NCBI GenBank assembly: GCA_965263155.1
Contig: OZ253586.1
Location: 992,001 to 1,056,000, forward strand
Source of the DNA: JAAXIE01 sp965263155
GTDB taxonomy: Bacteria; Chloroflexota; Dehalococcoidia; Lucifugimonadales; JAAXIE01
Direction: 5' to 3'
DNA: 64,000 nucleotides
Numbering within the stretch: position 1 is the first letter of the stretch; each line of letters starts with the position of its first letter. Positions 15,451-24,266 of the stretch are shown here, in pieces. The position numbers and the translations under genes are program-made. The notes beneath the pieces were generated by a model. The model saw only the letters and a list, made by a program, of their open reading frames with translations. It had not been told where the DNA came from and made no database searches.

Positions 15451-17049
15451 GTGGGGCATCGCAGGTATTCGCTGGTGATATTGGCCTTGGCCAGTATCCT
15501 GCTGATTGTGCTGCCTGCGTGTCCACGGCTCCCGCCTACACCAGCAGGCAGACCCGCACTGGCGGACACACCCACACTGGCGCCCACGGCGGCGCCGGAA
15601 AACACTCTCACACCGTCCGCCCCGCCCTGGTCGGTTTCGGGGGCGGAATTGTCCTTGGTATTCGGTACAACCGTACCGCCGGAGGCAAGCGGGGAGGAAC
15701 TGGCGTTTGAATTTACGGTCACGAATGAGACCCCAGTAGCAGCGTCCGGCGTAACCCTGGACTTTGAAGTTCATCGACCAAGCATGCTACTAACCGCTCG
15801 CCGCTCTGACGTTATCTGTGGAGGGTCACGTTGCTATTTTGGTTCGCTCGACGGCTATGAGTCGATCACGGGAAAGGTAGTCGTGCTTGCCAAGCGTGGA
15901 CTTGATACTGAAGTCAGAGTAGATGCTGAGCTATCCTGGCTCTTTAGAGACTCGGACGAAGAGTACGCATTCGCTCAAGCAAGCGCACCGTGGACAGACA
16001 ACAAAAAGCCCGGAGCCGTAATTTGGGTCAGCTCAACTAGAGGAACGAGTATGGGCTGTGACGATTCGGTTGAAGTGGGTCCCAATGCAGTGTATGCGGA
16101 ATTTGGCTATCAACTCTACGCGGTTTCCAAGTCGAGCGGGAAGATAATTGGGCTCTATGACGGACACGGCTACATGTTTGACGCAATTCTGGCCAACGGG
16201 AATATCCACTTCCATACACGCGAAGAGGACCCCGGACGGTACTACATCCGCTCTCTCGACGCGTCGGACGGTACATTAGAGTGGGAGTATCCGGTAGACG
16301 GGCAAGTGACAGGCCCGCCTGCGGTATATGAAGGGAGCGTCTACTATACTGCGACTAATCGGGAAACAGGTGACGGTTCGGGATACAGCTACCTGCTATC
16401 TTTGGACGCCTCGAGCGGCGAACTAAACTGGAAGTACTTGGTAGATAAAGGGGCTAATACTACCGCTATAGAGCATGGCGGCCACATATATTTTGGTGGG
16501 TACTCCGATGGAAACCACCACCTTTACTCAGTAGACCCACTGTCCGGGGAATTAATCACAAAATACCGAACGTGGGGGACATCACATTGGACGCCCCTGA
16601 TTGCTGGAGGAAACGCTTACATAGTCGCGAGAGGCGGTTCCCTCTACTCAATGGACCTATCCACCGGTGAGAAAAACTGGGATTATCTGACGGGAGGCCG
16701 AGCGTCTGGGCCTCCGATGTTATCCGACGGGAACCTTTATTTCCTAGTAGCTGATAAGTTTCTGGAAGAGTACCGCTCCCTGCACGCCGTTGATGCCGCC
16801 ACAGGTAGCCTCAAATGGCAGTATAAGCGCCTCGTAAAGCTGAAGGGCCCGACAGTGTCCAACGGAAGCGTCTATGTATCAACCCGTGACGACTTGGTTT
16901 CACTTGACGCTGTGACGGGAATCCCAAATTGGCAGACTGACTACGGCATAAGCTGCGGTCGTTTAGCAGCCGCGGATCGCGTCTTGTATGGACACGGCTT
17001 GAAGACACATGGGCATGGGTTTATAACTTTCGCCATTCGAGCCGACTAG
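15451..17049 (+). CDS. Lipoprotein with PQQ-like beta-propeller
   Basis: A 532-residue exported protein. Residues 1-23 are a lipoprotein signal peptide with lipobox LPAC and Cys24. A Pro/Thr-rich linker follows to about 60, then a beta-sandwich domain (about 64-170, with a CGGSRC disulfide-like pair) and a propeller from about 190 to the end. The propeller blades repeat the pattern LYSVDPLSGEL, LYSMDLSTGEKNW, LHAVDAATGSLKW and LVSLDAVTGIPNW, as in BamB-like PQQ repeats. The propeller may bind a ligand or partner at the cell surface; no enzyme motif is seen. GTG start. Confidence 0.85.
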   Translation: MGHRRYSLVILALASILLIVLPACPRLPPTPAGRPALADTPTLAPTAAPENTLTPSAPPWSVSGAELSLVFGTTVPPEASGEELAFEFTVTNETPVAASGVTLDFEVHRPSMLLTARRSDVICGGSRCYFGSLDGYESITGKVVVLAKRGLDTEVRVDAELSWLFRDSDEEYAFAQASAPWTDNKKPGAVIWVSSTRGTSMGCDDSVEVGPNAVYAEFGYQLYAVSKSSGKIIGLYDGHGYMFDAILANGNIHFHTREEDPGRYYIRSLDASDGTLEWEYPVDGQVTGPPAVYEGSVYYTATNRETGDGSGYSYLLSLDASSGELNWKYLVDKGANTTAIEHGGHIYFGGYSDGNHHLYSVDPLSGELITKYRTWGTSHWTPLIAGGNAYIVARGGSLYSMDLSTGEKNWDYLTGGRASGPPMLSDGNLYFLVADKFLEEYRSLHAVDAATGSLKWQYKRLVKLKGPTVSNGSVYVSTRDDLVSLDAVTGIPNWQTDYGISCGRLAAADRVLYGHGLKTHGHGFITFAIRAD

Positions 17050-17070
17050 GGCCCAAGCGGGCCGACTTCC

Positions 17071-17421
17071 CTAATCCGGGAGGAGGATGAATACGGTGAT
17101 GGTGTCGGCGCTGACCTTGGTGGTGTGGCCTTGGCCGGTGGTATCCTCGAAGATTACGAGGTCGCCGGGGCCGAAGCTGTAGGTGCTGCCGTCGCCCAGC
17201 CCGACTTCGGTGTAGCCCGAGAGCCAAGTGGCGAGGCGGCGGTTGGGGGCGTTGTGGAAGTTGGCGAGGTCGGCGGCCTCTTGGGCGCTGCGGGAGCTCG
17301 GAGGGCGTATCTGGAGGCCTCGAATCTTGTCAGTGTTGGTCAGGTCGGGACGCAGGGAGAGGTTGAACTCTGCGACATGGCTCTGGCCGTCGTCTCCAGC
17401 GTAAACACGGTAGTTTCCCAC
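17071..17421 (-). CDS. Cupin-domain protein, copy 5 of a tandem array
   Basis: A 116-residue single-domain cupin. Shared array features are the N-terminal YRVYAGDDGQSHVAEF, a central HNAPNRRLATWLSG and the end block GLGDGSTYSFGPGD with EDTTGQGHTT. The GTG start at 17421 follows GAGGAGG. It is the last of five co-oriented paralogues, each with its own ribosome-binding site. Classical cupin metal histidines are only partly kept, so its role (small-molecule binding, isomerase or oxygenase) is open. Confidence 0.85.
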   Translation of the reverse strand: MGNYRVYAGDDGQSHVAEFNLSLRPDLTNTDKIRGLQIRPPSSRSAQEAADLANFHNAPNRRLATWLSGYTEVGLGDGSTYSFGPGDLVIFEDTTGQGHTTKVSADTITVFILLPD

Positions 17422-17554
17422 GATAGCCTCCTCTGATGAGGGGTCGCCCCCATCCTAACCTTCCCCTTGAGGGGGAAGGGACTTCGTTAAGCTTCCTACT
17501 ATTGGGGGGAAGTGTTGTGGCGCGCTGAGTTGTATGTGTGGGCCTTTCCAGACT

Positions 17555-17905
17555 CTACTGGTTAAGTAGCGGCATCACACACAGGATGGACGGCTCGGGC
17601 CAGTTGATGGTGTGGCCGTGGCCGGTGACGTCCTCGAAGAGAACCATGTCGCCCAATTGGAAGTCGTGGGTGCTGCCGTCGCCCAGCCCGACTGTGGCCC
17701 GCCCCTGCACGATGGCCACCCACTGGCGTTGCGGCGCGTTATGGAAGGCGCGCGGGTCTCCGGGCGGGTACTGTTGAGGTTGGGGTTGCCTGAGGCGCAG
17801 GCCCTGCAGCAACTGGAGGTCTGCCAATTCAGGGTGCTGCGAAACGTCCAGTTCTTCGATATGGCTCTCGCCGTCGTCGCCGGCGTAGGTGCGATATATT
17901 CCCAA
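17555..17905 (-). CDS. Cupin-domain protein, copy 4 of a tandem array
   Basis: A 116-residue cupin. The start is most likely TTG at 17905, with GGAGGAC just upstream, because this matches where the sister proteins begin (LGIYRTYAGDDGESHIEEL). An in-frame ATG at 17962 would add 19 residues with no similarity to the others. Conserved parts are HNAPQRQWVAIVQG and GLGDGSTHDFQLGD followed by EDVTGHGHT. Confidence 0.83.
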   Translation of the reverse strand: MGIYRTYAGDDGESHIEELDVSQHPELADLQLLQGLRLRQPQPQQYPPGDPRAFHNAPQRQWVAIVQGRATVGLGDGSTHDFQLGDMVLFEDVTGHGHTINWPEPSILCVMPLLNQ

Positions 17906-17973
17906 GTCGTCCTCCGTGGGTAGTGGGCAGCCACGAGGGCTGCCCCTACGGTCGTATATCACGGCGCGTCGGG

Positions 17974-18327
17974 CTAGCGGTCTAGGACGTTCACCGCGAT
18001 GATGACGTCATTCCAAGTGGACTGGTGGCCGTGGCCTGTGAGGTCCTCGAAGAGGATCATGTCGCCGACTCCGAAATTGTGCTGGCTACCGTCGCCCAAG
18101 CCAACGACTGCCGAACCTTGGAGGATCACGGTCCAACGTGGGTTGGGAGCGCAATGGAAACCGTCGGGGTCGTTGACGATGCCCGGCGCGGGGCCGCCGA
18201 CTCCAGGCCGCCGAAAGTTCAGACCCTCGGACTTCTGCAATTCCTGGAGCTCGGGCCGGCTATCGAAATCCAACTGCTCCAGATGGCTCTCTCCATTGTC
18301 CCCGCTATAACACCTGTAAATGCCCAA
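17974..18327 (-). CDS. Cupin-domain protein, copy 3 of a tandem array
   Basis: A 117-residue cupin. The TTG at 18327, preceded by GAGGGGG, aligns with the starts of the other copies (LGIYRCYSGDNGESHLEQL); the long upstream extension of the open frame has unlike composition and is not coding. It carries a copy-specific insert rich in Gly/Pro (RRPGVGGPAPGIVNDPDG) before FHCAPNPRWTVILQG. The GLGDG-GD-EDLTGHGH block is intact. Confidence 0.83.
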   Translation of the reverse strand: MGIYRCYSGDNGESHLEQLDFDSRPELQELQKSEGLNFRRPGVGGPAPGIVNDPDGFHCAPNPRWTVILQGSAVVGLGDGSQHNFGVGDMILFEDLTGHGHQSTWNDVIIAVNVLDR

Positions 18328-18389
18328 GTCGTCCCCCTCAAATTTTGATATCGCTGGCCCTTGATGTTCGCTGGAAGGTTGGCGCCGCC

Positions 18390-18722
18390 CTAGTCGGACA
18401 GCGGCATGACAGCCGAGATGTTCTCGGTGACGTACCGGGTGGTATGGCCGCGGCCAGTCACGTCTTCTATGAGGCGGATGTCGCCTGCTTGGAACCGGTG
18501 CTTGGTGCCATCGCCTAGGCCTATTTCCATCTCGCCGGACAGTATTATCAGCCAGCGCTTGTCGGGAGCGGGGTGCCAATCGAGGAAGCGGTCACCTTCC
18601 GTGCGCTGGATGCGCATGCCCTTGACGCTTTGCAGGTCGTTCAGTTCTGGATGGGAGTCCAGAGGCAGCTCCTCGATGTGGGTCTCGTTGTCGTCGCCGG
18701 TGTACATTCGGTAGATGCCCAC
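18390..18722 (-). CDS. Cupin-domain protein, copy 2 of a tandem array
   Basis: A 110-residue cupin with MGIYRMYTGDDNETHIEELP at the N-terminus, a central DWHPAPDKRWLIILSGEMEI, and GLGDGTKHRFQAGD followed by EDVTGRGHTTR. The GTG start at 18722 has AAGGAGAA upstream. It is closest in pattern to copy 1 (HPAP-RW and GEMEI/GEIEI), suggesting these two are the most recent duplicates. Confidence 0.85.
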   Translation of the reverse strand: MGIYRMYTGDDNETHIEELPLDSHPELNDLQSVKGMRIQRTEGDRFLDWHPAPDKRWLIILSGEMEIGLGDGTKHRFQAGDIRLIEDVTGRGHTTRYVTENISAVMPLSD

Positions 18723-18825
18723 GCAATTCTCCTTTTCTCTGCTCTTTTAGGGTTCTTGTTCTTGGGGCTTCAGGCTGTTGAGCCTTCGCCCCCATCTTAA
18801 TATTCCTCTTAAAGGGAGAAGGGGC

Positions 18826-19191
18826 TTATGCCAGACGTTCAGGGCCGTCTATTGTCAGTTCCGGGTCCACCGTCACCATCAGCCACGCGACATCCTGCAG
18901 AGCGCGGGTGGTGTGGCCACGGCCTGTGGTGTCCTCCATCAGTCGCAGGTCGCCAGGTCCGAAGCGGTGTACGGTGCCGTCGCCCAAGCCAATTTCTATC
19001 TCGCCGGAGATGTTCACCGACCAGCGACGCTCTGGTGCAGGGTGAAAGTCCAGATAGCGGTCTTGCGGCATACGCGTGAGCGAGACCTTGGTGGCCACCC
19101 TAGGCGATTGGAAGTCAGGCGCAAGGTTTGGGTCCAACTCCTCCAAGTGGCTTTCGCCGTCGCTGCCCGTATAGAGCCTGACGATTCTCAA
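18826..19191 (-). CDS. Cupin-domain protein, copy 1 of a tandem array
   Basis: A 121-residue cupin and the first gene of the five. I choose TTG 19191, with GGGAGACGGG upstream, because it matches the family start (LRIVRLYTGSDGESHLEEL); the open frame extends further upstream only through a REP-like repeat. Conserved parts are DFHPAPERRWSVNISGEIEI, GLGDGTVHRFGPGD and EDTTGRGHTTR. Confidence 0.83.
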   Translation of the reverse strand: MRIVRLYTGSDGESHLEELDPNLAPDFQSPRVATKVSLTRMPQDRYLDFHPAPERRWSVNISGEIEIGLGDGTVHRFGPGDLRLMEDTTGRGHTTRALQDVAWLMVTVDPELTIDGPERLA

Positions 19192-19283
19192 GGCCCGTCT
19201 CCCTCGTTCGCAGGTGCGTTCCAAGGATACCCCTAGCTGGGTATGGAGGCAAGGCAGAGGTATGACTGTCGCGGCTCGGCAGC

Positions 19284-19289
19284 TATAAT
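19284..19289 (+). promoter_or_regulatory. Putative -10 box upstream of amidase gene
   Basis: TATAAT in the divergent gap between the cupin array and the amidase gene, followed by GGCGGCC. It is 128 bases from the amidase start, with the REP-like element between. No clear -35 box is seen. Confidence 0.3.
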
Positions 19290-19317
19290 GGCGGCCACTT
19301 GGACTTGTCCGATTTCT

Positions 19318-19363
19318 GCATTCCGGACCCGGCTCCGGGGCCGGCCTTTCGTCGGAATGACGG
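19318..19363. repeat. REP-like imperfect palindrome
   Basis: The arms GCATTCCGGACCCGG and CTTTCGTCGGAATGACGG surround a GC-rich core (CTCCGGGGCCGG). It shares the GGAATGACGG end with the perfect palindrome at 6709-6738. It lies in the divergent region upstream of the amidase gene. Confidence 0.55.
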
Positions 19364-19416
19364 GGCGAGTCCATGGTGACGTATTCAGATTCAACTGGAC
19401 ATAACGGGGGTGAGCG

Positions 19417-20763
19417 TTGCCTGAACCCTTTGAACTGAACGTAGCAGAAGCAGCGGAGCAGGTGCGCAATGGCAGCCTGTCGCCGGTGGCGCTGGCCCAA
19501 TCGCTGTTGGGGCGCATTGATTCCTTTGAGCGTCTGAACGCTTGGATCACCATCGACCGCGAGGACGTGCTCGGGGCTGCCCAAGAGCGGGAGGAACAGG
19601 TGGCCCAAGGGCGCATCTTGGGGCCTATGCACGGTGTCCCTGTGGGTCTAAAGGACATCTACTACACCGCTGGAATGAAGACCACCGCCAACTCCAAGGT
19701 GTACGCAGACTTCGTGCCCAGCTTCGACGCTACCAGCGTGCGCAAGATGAAGGAGGCGGGGGCCATCGTCCTCGGCAAGGCGATGACCACCGAGTTCGCC
19801 ACCTCCGACCCCTCCATTGCTGTGAACCCCTACAACCCGGACCACACTGCTGGCGGCTCCAGCAGCGGCTCCTGCGTGGCCGTAGCGTCCCGCATGTGTG
19901 CCGTCGCCTTGGGGTCACAGACCGCAGGGTCGACGGTGCGCCCAGCCGCCTATAACGGCATCGTTGGCCTCAAGGCCACCTACGGGCGTATAAGCCGGGC
20001 TGGCGTGATCCCCGTGGCGTGGTCGTTGGACCACGTTGGTGTCTTGGTGCGCACGGTGCGGGACGCCGCCCTCATGCTGGGCGTGCTGGCTGGCTATGAC
20101 CCCGACGACCCCAGCTCATCCCTCGCACCCGTGCCCGACTACATGGCAGCCTTGGGGCGACAGCAGTCGCCGCCACGGCTGGGTCTGATGCGCCAATACT
20201 TCTACGACCGCTGCGACGATGAGGTGCGTGCCCACACCGACTCGGTGGTGCAGAAGCTGGCCTCTGCAGGCGCAACCGTGGAAGAGGTAGAGGCGCCTCC
20301 CAGCTTCGCCTACGTCGCTGGGGCCCACCGCGTTGTGAGCAACACCGAATGCGCTGCCTACCACGAGGAAGTCTTCCGGCAGCGCAAGGACGACTACAGC
20401 CCCCAAATCAGGGCCAATATCGAGATGGGGATGCTCATGCCGGGAGTGCGCTACCTGCAGGCCTCACGCCTGCGCCGTGTCGTATCTCGCGAGCTGAATG
20501 ACATTGCCAGTCGCTACGATGCCCTGATCGTACCCACCGCCCCGTCGGAGGCGCCCGACACCTCCACCACCGGTGACCCAGCGTTGCAGGTGCCGTGGAC
20601 TTTCGCCGGCATGCCCACCATCAACGTGCCGTCTGGTTTGAGCGCCAACGGCCTTCCCTTGGGTGTCACTCTGGCCACGGGCTCACTGGAAGAGGAAAGA
20701 ATGTTTGCCGTGGCCGCTTGGTGCGAGGCAACTCTGGGTGTGAGTCTGGCGCCGGCCCTGTAG
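19417..20763 (+). CDS. Amidase signature family enzyme (GatA-like)
   Basis: A 448-residue amidase-signature hydrolase that would cleave an amide to acid plus ammonia. The catalytic Lys lies in HGVPVGLKDIYYTAG (about 70-84). The Ser-rich block TAGGSSSGSCVAVASRM (about 145-161) carries one catalytic Ser, and GSQTAGSTVRPAAYNGIVG (about 168-186) the other. No gatB or gatC gene is adjacent, so it is a free-standing amidase rather than the tRNA amidotransferase. TTG start with GGGGG upstream. It is followed 63 bases later by an acetamidase/formamidase gene. Confidence 0.92.
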   Translation: MPEPFELNVAEAAEQVRNGSLSPVALAQSLLGRIDSFERLNAWITIDREDVLGAAQEREEQVAQGRILGPMHGVPVGLKDIYYTAGMKTTANSKVYADFVPSFDATSVRKMKEAGAIVLGKAMTTEFATSDPSIAVNPYNPDHTAGGSSSGSCVAVASRMCAVALGSQTAGSTVRPAAYNGIVGLKATYGRISRAGVIPVAWSLDHVGVLVRTVRDAALMLGVLAGYDPDDPSSSLAPVPDYMAALGRQQSPPRLGLMRQYFYDRCDDEVRAHTDSVVQKLASAGATVEEVEAPPSFAYVAGAHRVVSNTECAAYHEEVFRQRKDDYSPQIRANIEMGMLMPGVRYLQASRLRRVVSRELNDIASRYDALIVPTAPSEAPDTSTTGDPALQVPWTFAGMPTINVPSGLSANGLPLGVTLATGSLEEERMFAVAAWCEATLGVSLAPAL

Positions 20764-20826
20764 CGGCCAACCGTCTTCAAGAAACTTACTTCTCAACTGC
20801 CCGGTTTTGATGAATAGGAGGCAGCC

Positions 20827-21936
20827 ATGCAGAGCATCGAGATTGACCGCTCCAAGAGGCTGAAGGAAGAGCCTCAGAAGGGGCATAACCGCTGGCATTA
20901 CGACCTGACGCCGGTGGTGGAAGTGGAAGAGGGCGAGGAGGTTGTGCTGGAAACTCGCGACGCCTCCGACGGCCAGACCACTTGGGCCAGTACCATCGAG
21001 GACATGGCGACCATGGACCGTGGCGCGGTACACCCTCTCACCGGCCCGGTGTACGTCAAGGGCGCCAAGCCGGGCGACCTGCTGGAGATTGAGTACCTCG
21101 ACATCCTGCCGCAACCCTACGGCTTTACCCGCTTCACGCCGGGGCGTGGCTATCTCAGAGACCTGTTCGAGGAGACTTTCCTCGCTCACTGGGAAATCAA
21201 GGACGGGTGGGCCACTTCGCCCCAAGTGCCCGGCGTTCGGATACCCGGTGGCCCCTTCATGGGCACCGCTGGCGTTGCGCCGTCGGCGGAACAGGTCAGG
21301 CAATGGAACCAGCGGGAGGCCGACTTGGTGGCCCGCGGCGGCGAAGCATCCCTCCCCAATTCCGACGGCGCAGTCCCGGGCGCAGGTCTGGCGGCTACTG
21401 AAGGCTTGCGCACCCAGCCTCCTCGCGAGAACTGTGGCAACGCCGATGTGAAGCAGCTGACCAAGCGCTCCAAGCTGTTCGTGCCGGTTGCAGTGGACGG
21501 CGCCCTCTATTCGGCAGGCGACGGTCACTTTGCCCAAGGCGACGGCGAGGCCTGCATCACTGCCATTGAGATGGGAGCGACGGTTGCCGTGCGTTTCCGG
21601 GTGCATGAGGGCGTTGCTGCCGAGCGCAACATCCGGTTCCCACGCTTCAGCCACAGCGACTACTTCCTCAACCCCGTGTGGGCGGTGCCCCAGCAATTCA
21701 CTGCCACCATGGGCATGCCCATACGTGACGACGGCACTAACGAGAGTGGCGACCTGAACTTGGCGGCCTACAACGCCCTCGCCCAGATGATCGATGTGCT
21801 GCAAGAACGGGGTTTTACCCGCCAACAGGCCTACATAATCTGCAGCGTGGCTGTCGACCTGAAAATCAGCAATTTGGTGGACACGCCCAACTTCGTGGTC
21901 TCCGCTTTCCTCCCCGAGGCTATATTCCAAGAGTAG
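20827..21936 (+). CDS. Acetamidase/formamidase family protein
   Basis: A 369-residue FmdA/AmdA-type metal-dependent hydrolase of short-chain amides. Seen are the N-terminal HNRWHYDLTPVVEVEEGE (about 22-39), the central GGPFMGTAGVAPS (about 140-152), NCGNADVKQLTKRSKLFVPV (about 201-220) and the metal-site region SAGDGHFAQGDGEACITAIE (about 229-248). AGGAGG precedes the ATG. With the amidase upstream it points to use of amides as nitrogen or carbon source. Confidence 0.92.
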   Translation: MQSIEIDRSKRLKEEPQKGHNRWHYDLTPVVEVEEGEEVVLETRDASDGQTTWASTIEDMATMDRGAVHPLTGPVYVKGAKPGDLLEIEYLDILPQPYGFTRFTPGRGYLRDLFEETFLAHWEIKDGWATSPQVPGVRIPGGPFMGTAGVAPSAEQVRQWNQREADLVARGGEASLPNSDGAVPGAGLAATEGLRTQPPRENCGNADVKQLTKRSKLFVPVAVDGALYSAGDGHFAQGDGEACITAIEMGATVAVRFRVHEGVAAERNIRFPRFSHSDYFLNPVWAVPQQFTATMGMPIRDDGTNESGDLNLAAYNALAQMIDVLQERGFTRQQAYIICSVAVDLKISNLVDTPNFVVSAFLPEAIFQE

Positions 21937-21944
21937 GGGAGAGT

Positions 21945-22718
21945 ATGGGAAGGCGCACGACGTTGAAGCGCGCCTTGGTAGTGCAGAACTCCCCCATTGA
22001 GACGCTGGGGAGCAACTTCGGCGCGGTATTGCGGGAAGCGGGCTTCAGCTTCCGTGGGCTTGGCGTTCATGGTGATGGTCTGCAGGACCCCCAGCCGCCC
22101 TTTCCCGCTGTCAGCGATATTGAGCTGCTGATCGCTCTGGGCGGGCCGGCGTCGGCCAACGACCCTTACCCCGCGCTGCGTGCCGAGGAACACTTTCTGG
22201 GTGAAGCCCACAATGCTGGCGTCCCTATCCTAGCGGTCTGCCTTGGCGCTCAACTGCTGTCCAAAGCATTGGGAGGCTTGGTCGAGGCCACGGGCGGCTA
22301 TCAGTTCGGGCTGCGAAAGATACACGTACGCGATGAGGGCAGCCAAGACCCTGTCTTCGGCAACTTCGAAGTACCGCTGGTCCCAACATGTCACGGCGAC
22401 TGTTTCACCGTGCCTCCTGGAGGTACCGGGTTGGCCGAGGGCGACATCCTGCTGCGGTACGGCGGCTACCGTCGCATTGCCATGGCCTACCGGCACGGGA
22501 CGAGTTATGGCTTCCAGTTCGAGCCTCAACTCACACCACAAGAGTTGGAGGTGTGGAACCGGGAGATGCTGGACGACTACCGCCTGATGGGCGAGCGCTT
22601 CGAACCCGAAGAGGAAGCCTCCCGCCACCTCCGCGAGTTCCGCGCCTACTGGCCCGTCTACCAGCAACAGACCCAAGCCATGCTCAAGGCCTTCCTGCAG
22701 GAGGGCGGAATTGGATAG
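21945..22718 (+). CDS. Class I glutamine amidotransferase-like protein with altered catalytic triad
   Basis: A 257-residue class I GATase fold. The nucleophile elbow is intact (PILAVCLGAQLLSKALGG, Cys99), as are LIALGGPASAND and the CHGDCFTVP segment. The His/Glu motif, normally QFHPE, reads QFEPQ: Glu193 replaces His and Gln195 replaces Glu. Ordinary glutaminase activity is therefore doubtful. Relatives include GuaA-like domains and gamma-glutamyl hydrolase-type PuuD proteins. The ATG is 8 bases after the acetamidase stop, so the two are cotranscribed. Confidence 0.85.
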   Translation: MGRRTTLKRALVVQNSPIETLGSNFGAVLREAGFSFRGLGVHGDGLQDPQPPFPAVSDIELLIALGGPASANDPYPALRAEEHFLGEAHNAGVPILAVCLGAQLLSKALGGLVEATGGYQFGLRKIHVRDEGSQDPVFGNFEVPLVPTCHGDCFTVPPGGTGLAEGDILLRYGGYRRIAMAYRHGTSYGFQFEPQLTPQELEVWNREMLDDYRLMGERFEPEEEASRHLREFRAYWPVYQQQTQAMLKAFLQEGGIG

Positions 22719-22811
22719 TCTCGTAGGGTGTGGGAGCGCATGTGTTAACATTGGTCAACGAGAGGCACAAGGCCCCTTCGAGGCCTACCTGTAGCTAGAT
22801 GCGAGGTGAGC

Positions 22812-23798
22812 ATGACTCAGAAAGTCCGGTTTGGGTTGACTCTTTCCAATCGCGGGGTGTTGTTGGGACTGACCCAGCCCAGCGAGCTTCTGAACATGGC
22901 CGAGCAGGCCGAAAGCGCCGGGGTCTTCGACCATGTGTGGGTCGGTGACTCCATCATGGCCAAGCCCCGCTTGGAGGCCATGACCCTGATGGGGGCCATC
23001 GCAGCCCGTACCAAGAAGGTGAGAATCGGCCCTGCCTGCATGGCCACATTCCCCTCCCGCAACCCCATCGTGATGGCCCACCAATGGGCCAGCCTCGACC
23101 TGATATCCGAGGGGCGCATGATCATGGCCGCGTGCATGGGAGGCAGCCTAGACCAGCAGGACCATCGCATCGAGTACCGCAACATGGGGATGAAGGCCCT
23201 AGACCGGTCGCGGCGTATGGAGGAAAGCATCGAGATTCTGCGTCGCCTGTGGAGTGAGGACTCGGTGGACTTCGACGGCGAGTTCCACCACCTCGACGGC
23301 GCCTTCATCGAGCCCAAGCCGGTACAGAAGCCCCCGCCTATCTGGATTGTCAGCAACCCGCGCCTGAAGACCGGGAAGCCTCACATCATCGAGCGTGCCC
23401 TAAAGCGCGTAGCCAAGATGGCCGACGGCTGGATGACTACCTTTACCTCCGAGGAGGAGTTCGGCGAGGTGCGTAGCCGCATCTGCTCCTACGCTGGTGA
23501 GTTTGGACGATCCTTCGAGGACCTGCCCTGCGCCCTCTACTTCAACATCAACGTCAACGAAGATAGGAATGCTGCCTTCGAGGAGTCCAAGAAGTACTTG
23601 GACCTCTACTACACCACCGATTACACTCCCGCCCAGATAGAAAACTGGGTGGCCTTGGGCAGCCCGCAACAGTGCATTGACCGCATCCAAGGCTTCGTTG
23701 ACTTGGGGGCCACCGACATTACCCTTCGCCTGCCCTCGTGGGACCAGAACGGCCAGTTCAAGCGAGTTGTGGAAGAGGTGATACCTCACTTCAAGTAG
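22812..23798 (+). CDS. LLM-class flavin-dependent oxidoreductase
   Basis: A 328-residue luciferase-like protein. Family features are GLTLSNRGVLLGLTQPSEL, the DHVWVGDSIMAKPRLEAMTL block (about 37-56), IGPACMATFPSRNPIVMAHQ and LDLISEGRMIMAACMGG. A long NEDRNAAFEESKKYLDLYY helix lies near the C-terminus. I choose ATG 22812, with AGGTGA just upstream, over the in-frame GTG at 22806. It is followed by a PPOX-type flavin/F420 protein, which could supply reduced cofactor or act on the product. Confidence 0.9.
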   Translation: MTQKVRFGLTLSNRGVLLGLTQPSELLNMAEQAESAGVFDHVWVGDSIMAKPRLEAMTLMGAIAARTKKVRIGPACMATFPSRNPIVMAHQWASLDLISEGRMIMAACMGGSLDQQDHRIEYRNMGMKALDRSRRMEESIEILRRLWSEDSVDFDGEFHHLDGAFIEPKPVQKPPPIWIVSNPRLKTGKPHIIERALKRVAKMADGWMTTFTSEEEFGEVRSRICSYAGEFGRSFEDLPCALYFNINVNEDRNAAFEESKKYLDLYYTTDYTPAQIENWVALGSPQQCIDRIQGFVDLGATDITLRLPSWDQNGQFKRVVEEVIPHFK

Positions 23799-23842
23799 GC
23801 GTCGTGTCGTTCGGTGCGCTCGGACATGACATAAGGAGAAGA

Positions 23843-24259
23843 ATGGAATTCGAAGAAGCAGCACGCTTCATGCAGACCTTTCACCGCGGAGTGGTGACCA
23901 CCACCAAGAAGAACGGCGCCGGCCAGATGAGCATCCTCTCCAGCGGTCCCTACAAGGGCGGGGCAGCCTTTGTCGCTCGTGGCAGCACTGCCAAGATCGC
24001 CAACCTGAAGCGCAACCCGCGGTGTACGGTGCTTACTCTCAATCCCAACTGGTCCAGCTATGTGGTGGTGGAGGGTGACGTGGAGATACACGGGTGGGAC
24101 AACACCGACCACGAGGAATTGCGGGTCATGCTGCGGGAGTGCTTCCAAGCTTGTGGCGGCGACCACTCCGACTACGATGAGTACGACCGCGTGATGCGCG
24201 ATGAGCGCCGCGTTGTGATCATTGTGCGACCTGAGCACGTCTACGGCATGATTCGGTAG
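23843..24259 (+). CDS. PPOX-class (pyridoxamine 5'-phosphate oxidase-like) F420/FMN-dependent protein
   Basis: A 138-residue split-barrel flavin/F420-binding protein. Seen are EEAARFMQTFHRGVVTTTKK, the strand pair GQMSILSSGPYKGGAAFVA, TAKIANLKRNPRCTVLTLNP and YVVVEGDVEIHG. The ATG at 23843 has AAGGAGA upstream; an open extension before it is non-coding in character. The gene lies 45 bases after an LLM oxidoreductase gene and 7 bases before a CaiB gene. It may use F420H2, as related proteins in Actinobacteria and Chloroflexota do. Confidence 0.87.
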   Translation: MEFEEAARFMQTFHRGVVTTTKKNGAGQMSILSSGPYKGGAAFVARGSTAKIANLKRNPRCTVLTLNPNWSSYVVVEGDVEIHGWDNTDHEELRVMLRECFQACGGDHSDYDEYDRVMRDERRVVIIVRPEHVYGMIR

Positions 24260-24266
24260 CGTCATC

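Noticed and set aside
19417..20763. Glu-tRNA(Gln) amidotransferase subunit A (gatA)
   Set aside because: Amidase signature is shared, but gatB/gatC are absent and the neighbours are amide-using enzymes.
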